A stretch of 64,000 bases of DNA from Roseateles_B sp041906185. GTDB lineage: Bacteria; Pseudomonadota; Gammaproteobacteria; Burkholderiales; Burkholderiaceae_C. Positions 41,015 through 49,078 of this stretch are shown here, piece after piece (within the stretch, counting starts at the first letter, position 1; each line of letters starts with the position of its first letter). The stretch is from contig JAYRJQ010000016.1 of NCBI GenBank assembly GCA_041906185.1, positions 83,503 through 147,502 of the forward strand. Direction: 5' to 3'. Under the pieces are notes generated by a model. That model worked only from the letters and a program-made list of their open reading frames with translations, was not told the DNA's origin and did no database searches. A program made the position numbers and the translations under genes.

Positions 41015-43855
41015 ATGAGCGATTTCCCTTCGAACGCGGCGAGCTCGGCGGACCGGGCCGCGGCACCGGCTGAATCAGCCACGGCAGCGGCGCTGGATGC
41101 CGCCCTGGACCAGGCGCTGGACCTCCCGACCGGGGAGCGCGCCACCTGGCTGGCCACGCTGGCGCAGCGCGAACCCGCCCTGGCGGCGCGCGTGCAGGGC
41201 CTGCTGGAGCGGCTCGCACAGGCCGAGGCGCAGGACTTCCTGGCGAGGCCCGCCGCCTTCACCTGGCAGGGCGCCATCGGCAGCGAGTCCGGCGGCGTCT
41301 TGCAGGACGGCATGCGGCAGGCGGGCCAGCGCGTGGGCCCGTGGCGCCTGGTGGCGCGGCTGGGCGCAGGGGGCATGGCCGAGGTCTGGCGTGCGGCGCG
41401 CGACGACGGCGCCTATGTCCGCGAAGTGGCCCTCAAGCTGCCGCTCGTCGGCCTGTCCGACACGGCGCTCGAACGCTTCGGCCGCGAGCGTGACCTCCTG
41501 GCGGCGCTCGCGCACCCCGGCATCGCCCGGCTCTATGAAGCCGGCATCGCGGCGCAGGGGCAGCCCTGGCTGGCGCTGGAGCTGGTGGACGGCGAGCCGC
41601 TGAGCGCTGCGATGGCCGACCGCCGGGGCCTGGGCCTGCCGGCTCGCGTGGCGGTCCTGATCCAGGCGTGCGAGGCGGTGCAGTACGCCCATGCGCACCT
41701 GGTCCTGCACCGGGACCTCAAGCCCGGCAACATGCTGCTCGATGCGCAGGGGCGCCTGCGACTGCTGGATTTCGGCATCGGCAAGCTGCTGGCCGGCGAG
41801 GGGAGCGAGGCCGCCGAGCTCACCCGGCTCGGCCCGGCGCCGATGACGGTGGCCTATGCGGCGCCCGAGCAGCTGCGCGGCGAGACGCTGGGCATCGCCT
41901 GCGATGTCTACGCGCTCGGCGTGGTGGCCTGCCAGCTGTTGGCGGGCGCGACGCCCTTCGAGGGCGCCGGCCGCACGGACGGCCTGCTCGCCGCCGCCGT
42001 GCTGGCCGGGGCCTCGCGGCGCCCGTCGGACATCGCCACCGATCCGGCCCACCGGCGCGCCTTGCGGGGTGATCTCGACGCCATCGTCATGAAGGCCATG
42101 GCCGTGGATCCGGCGCAGCGCTATGCCACGGCCGAGGCGCTGGGCGACGACCTGCGACGCCATCTCGAGGGCCTGCCCGTGCGCGCCCGCCCGGCCGACT
42201 GGCGGTACCTGGCCGGGCGTTTCCTGCGCCGCCATCGGCTGCCGGCGGCCATCACGGCCGTGGCCGCGCTGGCGCTGGCGGGGGCCACGGCCTGGGCCCT
42301 GCACAGCGCGCAGGCGGAGCGCCTCCAGGCCGCGCGCGCCGGGGCCATGTACGACTTCGTGCGCGGGCTGCTGGTTCATGACAGCACCGAGATGTCCGAC
42401 CTCGCACACCGCGACCTGCGGGTTCGTGACCTCATCAGCCAGGCCGCGGCCCGGCTGCCGGATGCACTGCACGAGGCGCCCGAGGCTCGCTTCCAGCTGA
42501 TGCGGGACCTCGCGCCGATGCTCGACGGCCTCGGCCGTCCCGACGACGCCATCGCCCTGCTGCAGCGCCAGCACGAGCAGGCGAGCCGCCTCTTCGGGCC
42601 GGACAGCGTGGAGGCCGCCAAGCCGCTCATCATGCTCGCGCAGCTGGCACATGAGAGCCGGGGGCAGCTGCCCGAGGCCCATGCCAAGGTCCGCCGGGCC
42701 CTCGACACCTTCCGGGCCCGCGGCTTCGAGGACCCCGAGTGGCTCGGCACCGCCGAGGCGCTGACCGGCTTCTACGGCTGGCGCGCCCGCGGTGCGATGC
42801 AGGCCGAGGACCTGGCGCATGTGCAGGCGGCGGTGGCGCTGCTGCGCCGGCATCCCGAGACCAAGAGCCTGGGCAACGACGCGCTGTCCCTGCTGTCCAT
42901 GATGCACAGCGACCGGGGCGACTTCCACGCCGCGTTCGCGGCGGCGAAGGAGGGGGCCGACTTCAACCGGCGCATGCTCGGCCGCGACAACTGGCACACG
43001 GCCGTGCTCCTGACACAGTCGGCCCTCGCGGCACGGCAGCTGGGCGATCTGGCCCAGGCCGAGGCGCTCCAGCGGGAGGCGCTCGACATCCACCGCAAGG
43101 TCTGGCCGGCGGACCACTACAACATCGCGATGGCCGAGGCCCACCTGGGCGGCATCCTGGCCCTGGGCGACCAGCAGGCAGAGGTGCGGGAGTTGCTGGA
43201 GGACGCGCTGCGCATCATGTCCCTGCCCGCGTGGAGCGAGAAGGCCTGGTACCGCGGCCGCGTCATGGCGGCGCTGCTCGAGACGCTGGCCAGAGCGGGC
43301 CGGCCGGGCGAGGTGGAGGGCTTGCGCGCCCGGGCCTGCGTTGAGGGCGTCCATGGCATCAAGAGTGCCGCGCCCAATGACGGCCCGCTGCAGCTGCTCA
43401 CGGCGCAGCGCTGCGCGCAGGCCCACCTCCGCGCGGGCGATGTCGCCGGGGCACAGGCCTGGGTCGAGCAGGCGGGCGAGGTGGCCGCGAAGCACTGGCC
43501 GGGGCAGGCGCAGCGCCAGGCGTGGCCCCGGCTTCGCAGCGGTGATCTCGCCCTGGCGCAGGGGCAGCTCGAAGCGGCCGCCCGGGCCTACCGCGAGGTG
43601 CTGACGATGGCGGCCCCGACGGCCTGTGCCGTGCGGGCGGAGGCCTGGCTCGGGCTCAGTCTGGCGGCGCCGGGGACGCTCGATCGGGTCGCACTCGCGC
43701 GGGACCAAGCCGCCTGGGCCGGGCTGCCGCCGCGCTATTTCGCGCTGCTCCAGGCGCAGATGGCAACGGCGCTGGGGCGCGTGTCCGGGGCCCGGACGGC
43801 GCCGTGGGCACCCGGGCCGTCGCCGTCCCCGCAGGGAACCTGCGCTCTGCCCTGA
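41015..43855 (+). CDS. Transmembrane Ser/Thr protein kinase with TPR-like C-terminal region
   Basis: 946 residues from the ATG at 41015. An N-terminal Ala-rich region precedes the kinase domain: GAGGMAEVWRA, VALKLPLVG (Lys), HRDLKPGNML (Asp234), LLDFGIGK (Asp252), YAAPEQLRGE. One membrane segment lies at about residues 408-432 (AITAVAALALAGATAWAL). The remaining 500 residues form repeated helical pairs of the TPR type (ALLQRQHEQASRLFGPDSVEAAKPLIMLAQLA in part; AEALQREALDIHRKVWPADHYNIAMAEAHLGGILALG in part), presumably outside the membrane, as a sensor. It fits the kinase partner expected for the sigma factor at 39043. Confidence 0.92.
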   Translation: MSDFPSNAASSADRAAAPAESATAAALDAALDQALDLPTGERATWLATLAQREPALAARVQGLLERLAQAEAQDFLARPAAFTWQGAIGSESGGVLQDGMRQAGQRVGPWRLVARLGAGGMAEVWRAARDDGAYVREVALKLPLVGLSDTALERFGRERDLLAALAHPGIARLYEAGIAAQGQPWLALELVDGEPLSAAMADRRGLGLPARVAVLIQACEAVQYAHAHLVLHRDLKPGNMLLDAQGRLRLLDFGIGKLLAGEGSEAAELTRLGPAPMTVAYAAPEQLRGETLGIACDVYALGVVACQLLAGATPFEGAGRTDGLLAAAVLAGASRRPSDIATDPAHRRALRGDLDAIVMKAMAVDPAQRYATAEALGDDLRRHLEGLPVRARPADWRYLAGRFLRRHRLPAAITAVAALALAGATAWALHSAQAERLQAARAGAMYDFVRGLLVHDSTEMSDLAHRDLRVRDLISQAAARLPDALHEAPEARFQLMRDLAPMLDGLGRPDDAIALLQRQHEQASRLFGPDSVEAAKPLIMLAQLAHESRGQLPEAHAKVRRALDTFRARGFEDPEWLGTAEALTGFYGWRARGAMQAEDLAHVQAAVALLRRHPETKSLGNDALSLLSMMHSDRGDFHAAFAAAKEGADFNRRMLGRDNWHTAVLLTQSALAARQLGDLAQAEALQREALDIHRKVWPADHYNIAMAEAHLGGILALGDQQAEVRELLEDALRIMSLPAWSEKAWYRGRVMAALLETLARAGRPGEVEGLRARACVEGVHGIKSAAPNDGPLQLLTAQRCAQAHLRAGDVAGAQAWVEQAGEVAAKHWPGQAQRQAWPRLRSGDLALAQGQLEAAARAYREVLTMAAPTACAVRAEAWLGLSLAAPGTLDRVALARDQAAWAGLPPRYFALLQAQMATALGRVSGARTAPWAPGPSPSPQGTCALP

Positions 43856-43870
43856 GGCGGATTGCCCATG

Positions 43871-43898
43871 AAAAACGCGACCCGTGGGTCGCGTTTCG
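43871..43898. terminator. Bidirectional terminator between the kinase and ABC-binding-protein genes
   Basis: AAACGCGACCC and GGGTCGCGTTT form a perfect 11-bp stem with a 2-nt loop. An A-run precedes and T residues follow, so it serves both convergent genes. Confidence 0.9.
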
Positions 43899-43915
43899 AA
43901 AGGGGCAGGGAGGGC

Positions 43916-45055
43916 TCAGTCCCAGTCGCGCGTGCGCATCACCGAGGCCCAGCGGCCCTTCTCGATGGCGTAGACGCTGATGGTGCCGAAGGCCTGCTCG
44001 CCGTTGGCGTCGTAGCGCAGGCTGGCAGTCACCGGGCCGTGGAGGTCCAGTTCCTTCATGGCGGCCAGCACCTTGGCGGGTGCGGCCGAGCCGGCGCGGA
44101 TCATGGCCAGGGTGATGGAGTGCACCGCGTCGTAGGCGTAGTGGGCGCCGTAGACGACTTCCTGCTTCGTGGCCGCGGCGAAGCGGGTCTCGAAGCTGCG
44201 GCCGGCGCTGAACTCGTAGGGCTCGATCACCGGCGAGGTGGAGTAGACGCCGCGGATGGGCATGTCCATCTTGGGCAGCACATTGGTCTTGATGGTGTCG
44301 CCACCCAGCAGGACGGCGTCCCGCAGACCGGCCTTGGCCATGCCCTTGATCAGCGCCTCGACCTGGAAGTCGGCCAGCGTGGTGATCACGCCGTCGATCT
44401 TGGCGGCCACCATCTTGGCGATCAGGTCGTCGAAGGTGGTGGTCTTGGCATCCAGCGAGGCCGTCAGCGCCGCTTCCTTGCCCTTCTTCTTGAACAGGGA
44501 CTGGACACCGGCGATCAGGGACTTGCCATACGGCGTGCCGTCATCGACCAGGGCGAAGCGCTCGGCCTTGAGGTTGGCGAGCGCGTAGCTGGCCATGGCC
44601 TTGGCCTGCAGGTCGTCATTGGCGACGAGGCGCAGGGTGGTCGCCAGGCCGAGCTGGCCGTACTTCGGGTTCGTGGAGATGGCCAGCTGCGGGATGCCGG
44701 CGGCGGCATACACCGGGGCGGCCTCGATGCTGACGCCCGAGTTCAGGTGACCGATCACGGCCACGACGCCGGCATCGACCAGCTCCTGGGCGACCTTCTT
44801 GCCCGTGGCGGCATCGGACTTGTCATCCCGCGCGACGACTTCCAGCGTGATGTTCTGGTTCTTGACCGAGAAGTGGGCGTCGTTGAGCTCCTTCACGGCC
44901 AGCTGCACACCCGCGAGCATGTCCTTGCCCAGGGCGGCCAGCGGGCCGCTCAGCGGTTGCGCCACGCCGATCTTGACCGTGTCCGGCAGGCGCGAGCAGG
45001 CGCCCAGGAAGGGGGCGAGGCCGCCGGCAATGAGGAGGTTTCTGCGTTGAATCAT
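43916..45055 (-). CDS. Branched-chain amino acid-type ABC transporter substrate-binding lipoprotein
   Basis: 379 residues from the ATG at 45055. A signal peptide with lipobox FLGAC precedes a type I periplasmic binding fold of the Leu/Ile/Val group (KIGVAQPLSGPLAALGKDMLAGVQLAV in part, VVAVIGHLNSGVSIEAAPVYAAAGIPQL in part, ALVDDGTPYGKSLIAG). It would deliver an amino acid or related ligand to an inner-membrane permease. No permease or ATPase genes lie near it, so it is an orphan. The ligand is unknown. Confidence 0.92.
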   Translation of the reverse strand: MIQRRNLLIAGGLAPFLGACSRLPDTVKIGVAQPLSGPLAALGKDMLAGVQLAVKELNDAHFSVKNQNITLEVVARDDKSDAATGKKVAQELVDAGVVAVIGHLNSGVSIEAAPVYAAAGIPQLAISTNPKYGQLGLATTLRLVANDDLQAKAMASYALANLKAERFALVDDGTPYGKSLIAGVQSLFKKKGKEAALTASLDAKTTTFDDLIAKMVAAKIDGVITTLADFQVEALIKGMAKAGLRDAVLLGGDTIKTNVLPKMDMPIRGVYSTSPVIEPYEFSAGRSFETRFAAATKQEVVYGAHYAYDAVHSITLAMIRAGSAAPAKVLAAMKELDLHGPVTASLRYDANGEQAFGTISVYAIEKGRWASVMRTRDWD

Positions 45056-45176
45056 GGGGGCCTTTCGAAAAAGCTGCGCCATTCTAGAAAGGCTGGCGGC
45101 CGCTCGTGGCATGCGGGTGGCAGGAATGCGACTTCCTGTAGCAATTGCTTGAGATTTCCCGGGCCCTGAGGCCATG

Positions 45177-45204
45177 AAAAAAGGCCATCGCGAGGCGATG
45201 GCCT
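45177..45204 (-). terminator. Terminator of the fumarase gene
   Basis: On the minus strand, a 9-bp stem (GGCCATCGC and GCGATGGCC, 3-nt loop) is followed by six T. It lies about 50 bp past the fumarase stop and upstream of the ABC binding protein gene. Confidence 0.9.
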
Positions 45205-45254
45205 GGCCCGGATGCCCCGAACGCGTTGAAAGTTCGGGGTTTTCCCTGGGGGTG

Positions 45255-46793
45255 TCAGATCACGGTGACGGGGATCTTGCCGATCTTGGCCTTCCACTCG
45301 GCGGGGCCGGTCTCGTGGGCGCTGGTGCCGCCGGCATCCACGGCCACCGTCACCGGCATGTCGGTCACGTCGAACTCGTAGATGGCTTCCATGCCCAGGT
45401 CCTCGAAGCCCACGACCTTGGCCGCCTTGATGGCCTTGGAGACGAGGTAGGCCGAGCCGCCCACGGCCATCAGGTAAGCCGACTTGTGCTTCTTGATGGC
45501 CTCGATGGCGACGGGGCCGCGCTCGGCCTTGCCGATCATGGCGATGAGGCCGGTGTTGGCCAGCATCATCTCGGTGAACTTGTCCATGCGCGTGGCGGTG
45601 GTCGGGCCAGCGGGGCCCACGACTTCGTCACGCACGGGATCGACCGGGCCGACGTAGTAAATGACGCGGTTGGTGAAGTCCACGGGCAGCTTCTCGCCCT
45701 TGGCCAGCATGTCCTGGATGCGCTTGTGGGCGGCGTCGCGGCCCGTGAGCATCTTGCCGTTGAGCAGCAGGGTCTGGCCGGGCGTCCAGCTGGCCACCTC
45801 GGCGGGGGTCAGCGTGTTGAGGTCCACGCGCTTGCTCTTGTTGTAGTCCGGGGCCCAGTGCACGTCGGGCCACAGGTCGAGGCTCGGCGGCTCGATGTAG
45901 CTCGGGCCGGAGCCGTCCAGCACGAAGTGGGCGTGGCGGGTGGCCGCGCAGTTGGGGATCATCGCGATGGGCTTGGAGGCCGCGTGCGTGGGGAAGGTCT
46001 TGATCTTGACGTCCAGCACGGTCGTCAGGCCGCCCAGGCCCTGCGCGCCGATGCCCAGGGCGTTGACCTTTTCGTACAGCTCGATGCGCAGCTCTTCCAG
46101 CTTGTCCTTGGGGCCGCGCTGCAGGAGCTCGTACATGTCGATGTCGTCCATCAGGGCTTCCTTGGCCAGCAGCGCGGCCTTCTCGGCCGTGCCGCCGACG
46201 CCGATGCCCAGCATGCCCGGCGGGCACCAGCCGGCGCCCATGGTCGGGACGGTCTTGAGCACCCAGTCGACGATGTTGTCGGAGGGGTTGAGCATGTAGA
46301 CCTTGCTCTTGTTCTCCGAGCCGCCGCCCTTGGCCGCGACGATCACGTCCACCGTGTTGCCCGGCACGACTTCCATGAAGACCACCGCCGGCGTGTTGTC
46401 CTTGGTGTTCTTGCGCTCGAAGATGGGGTCGGCCAGGACCGAGGCGCGCAGCTTGTTGTCCGGGTGGTTGTAGGCGCGGCGCACGCCTTCGTTGATAGCG
46501 TCCTGGATGGAGCCCGGGAAGTCGCCCCAGCGCACGTCCATGCCGATCTTCAGGAAGACGTTGACGATGCCGGTGTCCTGGCAGATCGGGCGCTTGCCTT
46601 CGGCGCACATGCGCGAGTTGGTCAGGATCTGCGCGATGGCGTCCTTGGCCGCGGCGCTCTGCTCGCGCTCGTAGGCGCGCGCCAGGTGCTGGATGTAGTC
46701 GGCCGGGTGGTAGTAGCTGATGTACTGCAGGGCGGCGGCGACGCTGTCGACGAGGTCGGCGTAGCGGATCGTGACGGTGGGAGAGCTGCTCAT
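45255..46793 (-). CDS. Class I (iron-sulfur) fumarate hydratase
   Basis: 512 residues. Interconverts fumarate and malate in the citric acid cycle. The iron-sulfur class I enzyme is recognised by its cysteine-containing motifs (RPICQDTGIVNVF, GAGWCPPGMLGIG, IPNCAATRHAHF), with a C-terminal tartrate/fumarase beta domain (GKMLTGRDAAHKRI, YVGPVDPVRDEVVGPAGPTT in part, GKAERGP). The length fits the single-chain aerobic type. Not an L-tartrate dehydratase, which has two subunits. It is divergent from nhaA. Confidence 0.95.
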   Translation of the reverse strand: MSSSPTVTIRYADLVDSVAAALQYISYYHPADYIQHLARAYEREQSAAAKDAIAQILTNSRMCAEGKRPICQDTGIVNVFLKIGMDVRWGDFPGSIQDAINEGVRRAYNHPDNKLRASVLADPIFERKNTKDNTPAVVFMEVVPGNTVDVIVAAKGGGSENKSKVYMLNPSDNIVDWVLKTVPTMGAGWCPPGMLGIGVGGTAEKAALLAKEALMDDIDMYELLQRGPKDKLEELRIELYEKVNALGIGAQGLGGLTTVLDVKIKTFPTHAASKPIAMIPNCAATRHAHFVLDGSGPSYIEPPSLDLWPDVHWAPDYNKSKRVDLNTLTPAEVASWTPGQTLLLNGKMLTGRDAAHKRIQDMLAKGEKLPVDFTNRVIYYVGPVDPVRDEVVGPAGPTTATRMDKFTEMMLANTGLIAMIGKAERGPVAIEAIKKHKSAYLMAVGGSAYLVSKAIKAAKVVGFEDLGMEAIYEFDVTDMPVTVAVDAGGTSAHETGPAEWKAKIGKIPVTVI

Positions 46794-46990
46794 GATTTGA
46801 GTCCGTGCGTGGGGAGCTGGCGGGGAATGCGCGACAGAAACTGCGGCATCATGCCGGGGCTGGCTTGCATGGCGCTGAAGCCGGGTGGGCTGCGGCGCCT
46901 GACGGGGTGTCAGTGTAACGAAGCCTGGAAAACCCGCAGTCGCCCTGCCAGCACTTGCTTATTGATCGATTCATTCCTCAGGAGGACCCC

Positions 46991-48154
46991 GTGACGCCGG
47001 GACTGCGCCGTTTCTTTGCCAGCGAATCCGCGGGCGGCATCGTGCTCGCCATCGCCGCCGTGCTGGCGCTCGTGATCAGCAATTCGCCCTGGGCCGGGGC
47101 CTACGAGGCCTTCAACGCGCTGCCGGGGGAGGTCCGCATCGGCGGGGACTGGCTGGTGCTGAAAAAGCCGCTGCTGGTGTGGGTCAACGACCTCTGGATG
47201 GCGATCTTCTTCTTCCTCGTGGGGCTGGAGATCAAGCGCGAGTTCGTCGTCGGCGAGCTCAAGACGCGGGCGCAGGCGGTGCTGCCGGCCGTCGCGGCGC
47301 TGGGCGGCATGGTCGTGCCGGCGCTGATCTACGCGGGCTTCAACCACGCCCACCGCGAGGCCCTGAACGGCTGGGCGATCCCGGCCGCCACGGACATCGC
47401 CTTCGCGCTGGGCATCGTGATGCTGCTGGGCTCGCGGGTGCCGGCCTCGCTGAAGGTCTTCCTCACCGCGGTGGCCATCATCGACGACCTGGGCGCCATC
47501 GTGGTGATCGCGCTGTTCTACACGCAGCAGCTCTCGCTGCTCATGCTGGCCGGCGCCGGTGGCTCGCTCCTGCTGCTGTGGCTGCTGAACCGCGCCGGCG
47601 TCAGGCGGGCCGACGTCTACATTCTGGTCGGGCTGGTGATGTGGGTCTGCGTGCTCAAGTCCGGCGTGCATGCCACGCTGGCGGGCGTGGCGACGGCGCT
47701 CTTCATTCCCATGGACGACGGCCACGGCCACTCGCCCGCCGAGCAGCTCGAGCATGGCCTGCACCCCTGGGTGGCCTTCCTGATCCTGCCGGTCTTCGCC
47801 TTCGCCAACGCCGGGGTGAGCCTCGCGGGCATCGGGCTGCAGGACCTGGCGCATCCCATCTCGCTGGGCATCGCGCTGGGGCTGCTGCTGGGCAAGGCGG
47901 CGGGCGTGTTCGGCAGCAGCTGGCTGCTGATCCGCCTGGGGCTGGCCGAGCGGCCCAGCGGCGCGAGCTGGGGGCAGTTCTTCGGCGTGTGCGTGCTGTG
48001 CGGCATCGGCTTCACGATGAGCCTCTTCATCGGCGGCCTGGCCTTCGCGGGCCTGGACGCGAGCTACGAGACCCACGTGAAGCTGGGCGTGCTGGGCGGC
48101 AGCCTGCTCTCCGGCGCGCTGGGGGCGTGGATCCTGTCGAGGCAGGCGCGCTGA
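46991..48154 (+). CDS. nhaA: Na+/H+ antiporter NhaA
   Basis: 387 residues from a GTG after CAGGAGGACCCC, which is a strong ribosome binding site; the reading frame upstream has no start better than TTG. About 12 hydrophobic segments. The ion-binding pair Asp165-Asp166 is in VAIIDDLGAIVVIALFY, and Asp135 is in PAATDIAFALGIVML. Exchanges sodium for protons to hold cytoplasmic pH and sodium low. It ends with a shared terminator. Confidence 0.95.
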   Translation: MTPGLRRFFASESAGGIVLAIAAVLALVISNSPWAGAYEAFNALPGEVRIGGDWLVLKKPLLVWVNDLWMAIFFFLVGLEIKREFVVGELKTRAQAVLPAVAALGGMVVPALIYAGFNHAHREALNGWAIPAATDIAFALGIVMLLGSRVPASLKVFLTAVAIIDDLGAIVVIALFYTQQLSLLMLAGAGGSLLLLWLLNRAGVRRADVYILVGLVMWVCVLKSGVHATLAGVATALFIPMDDGHGHSPAEQLEHGLHPWVAFLILPVFAFANAGVSLAGIGLQDLAHPISLGIALGLLLGKAAGVFGSSWLLIRLGLAERPSGASWGQFFGVCVLCGIGFTMSLFIGGLAFAGLDASYETHVKLGVLGGSLLSGALGAWILSRQAR

Positions 48155-48180
48155 GCGGGCCACGTCGCCGACCCGCATGA

Positions 48181-48206
48181 AAAAGGGGCCCCGCGGGGCC
48201 CCTTGT
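48181..48206. terminator. Bidirectional terminator between nhaA and the UPF0114 gene
   Basis: Perfect stem AAGGGGCCCC and GGGGCCCCTT with a 2-nt loop, with an A-run before it. It is shared by the two convergent genes. Confidence 0.9.
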
Positions 48207-48220
48207 CATGTCGGCAGTGC

Positions 48221-48862
48221 TCAGTGGCCGTCGCCCTGATGCGGGCCGTGCGCGCTGGACAGCAGCTTGTCCGTGTAGGCGATCGCCATGGCCGAGAGCA
48301 GGAAGGCGATGTGGATCAGCGTCTGCCACATCAGCGTCTTCTCGCTGTAGTTGTCGGCGTTGATGAAGGTCTTGAGCAGGTGGATGGACGAGATCCCGAT
48401 GATGGCCGTGGCCAGCTTGACCTTCAGCACCGAGGCGTTCACGTGGCTGAGCCATTCGGGCTGGTCCGGGTGGCCCTCCAGGTTCATGCGCGAGACGAAG
48501 GTCTCGTAGCCGCCCACGATCACCATGATGAGCAGGTTGGAGATCATCACCACGTCGATCAGGCCCAGCACGACCAGCATGATGATGGTCTCGTTGAGCT
48601 TGGCGATGGGCTCGTAGCCGATGACGGCACCGCTGGCGTCCTTGATGGCCGCGGCCTTGTAGCCGATGCTCTTCACCAGCGTGATGAGCGCCTCCTGGTG
48701 GCCGAACGCCGCCTCGATCAGGTGCACCAGTTCCGTCCAGAACTGGAAGACATACACCGCCTGCGCCAGGATCAGGCCGAGATACAGCGGCAGCTGCAGC
48801 CAGCGGCTGCCGAACATGAGGGCGGGCAGGGGGCCCAGCTTTCGATTCATTTGGGAACTCAT
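48221..48862 (-). CDS. yqhA: UPF0114/YqhA-family membrane protein
   Basis: 213 residues with four hydrophobic segments (LQLPLYLGLILAQAVYVFQF, ETIIMLVVLGLIDVVMISNLLIMVIVGGYETFV in part). The N-terminal motif SRWLQLPLYLGLILAQ and the central ISNLLIMVIVGGYETFVSR identify the UPF0114 family. The role is unknown. The gene is convergent with nhaA and divergent from acs. Confidence 0.92.
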   Translation of the reverse strand: MSSQMNRKLGPLPALMFGSRWLQLPLYLGLILAQAVYVFQFWTELVHLIEAAFGHQEALITLVKSIGYKAAAIKDASGAVIGYEPIAKLNETIIMLVVLGLIDVVMISNLLIMVIVGGYETFVSRMNLEGHPDQPEWLSHVNASVLKVKLATAIIGISSIHLLKTFINADNYSEKTLMWQTLIHIAFLLSAMAIAYTDKLLSSAHGPHQGDGH

Positions 48863-49078
48863 TGGTAACTTCCAGGTGGGATCGGCGCCGATTCTAGTGA
48901 GACGATCGCGGGCGCATTGTGTATCACGCGGCCCTGCCGGACCCGCTGCCGGGGAGGGGCGGCGGCAGAATGCCCGAGCACACTTCTATAAGAGTCAGCG
49001 CGTCGTCAGTGACGAATCGCACAGTTGGTGCAGCGCAAAAAACAGGATGCGCCTGCATCCGCCAAGGAGATCAGAGCC

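Noticed and set aside
46955..46990. Longer NhaA product from a TTG start
   Set aside because: A strong AGGAGG site precedes the GTG at 46991 and the known N-terminus aligns there.
49025..49078. Longer acs product from a TTG start
   Set aside because: The ATG at 49079 has a good ribosome binding site and the family starts there.
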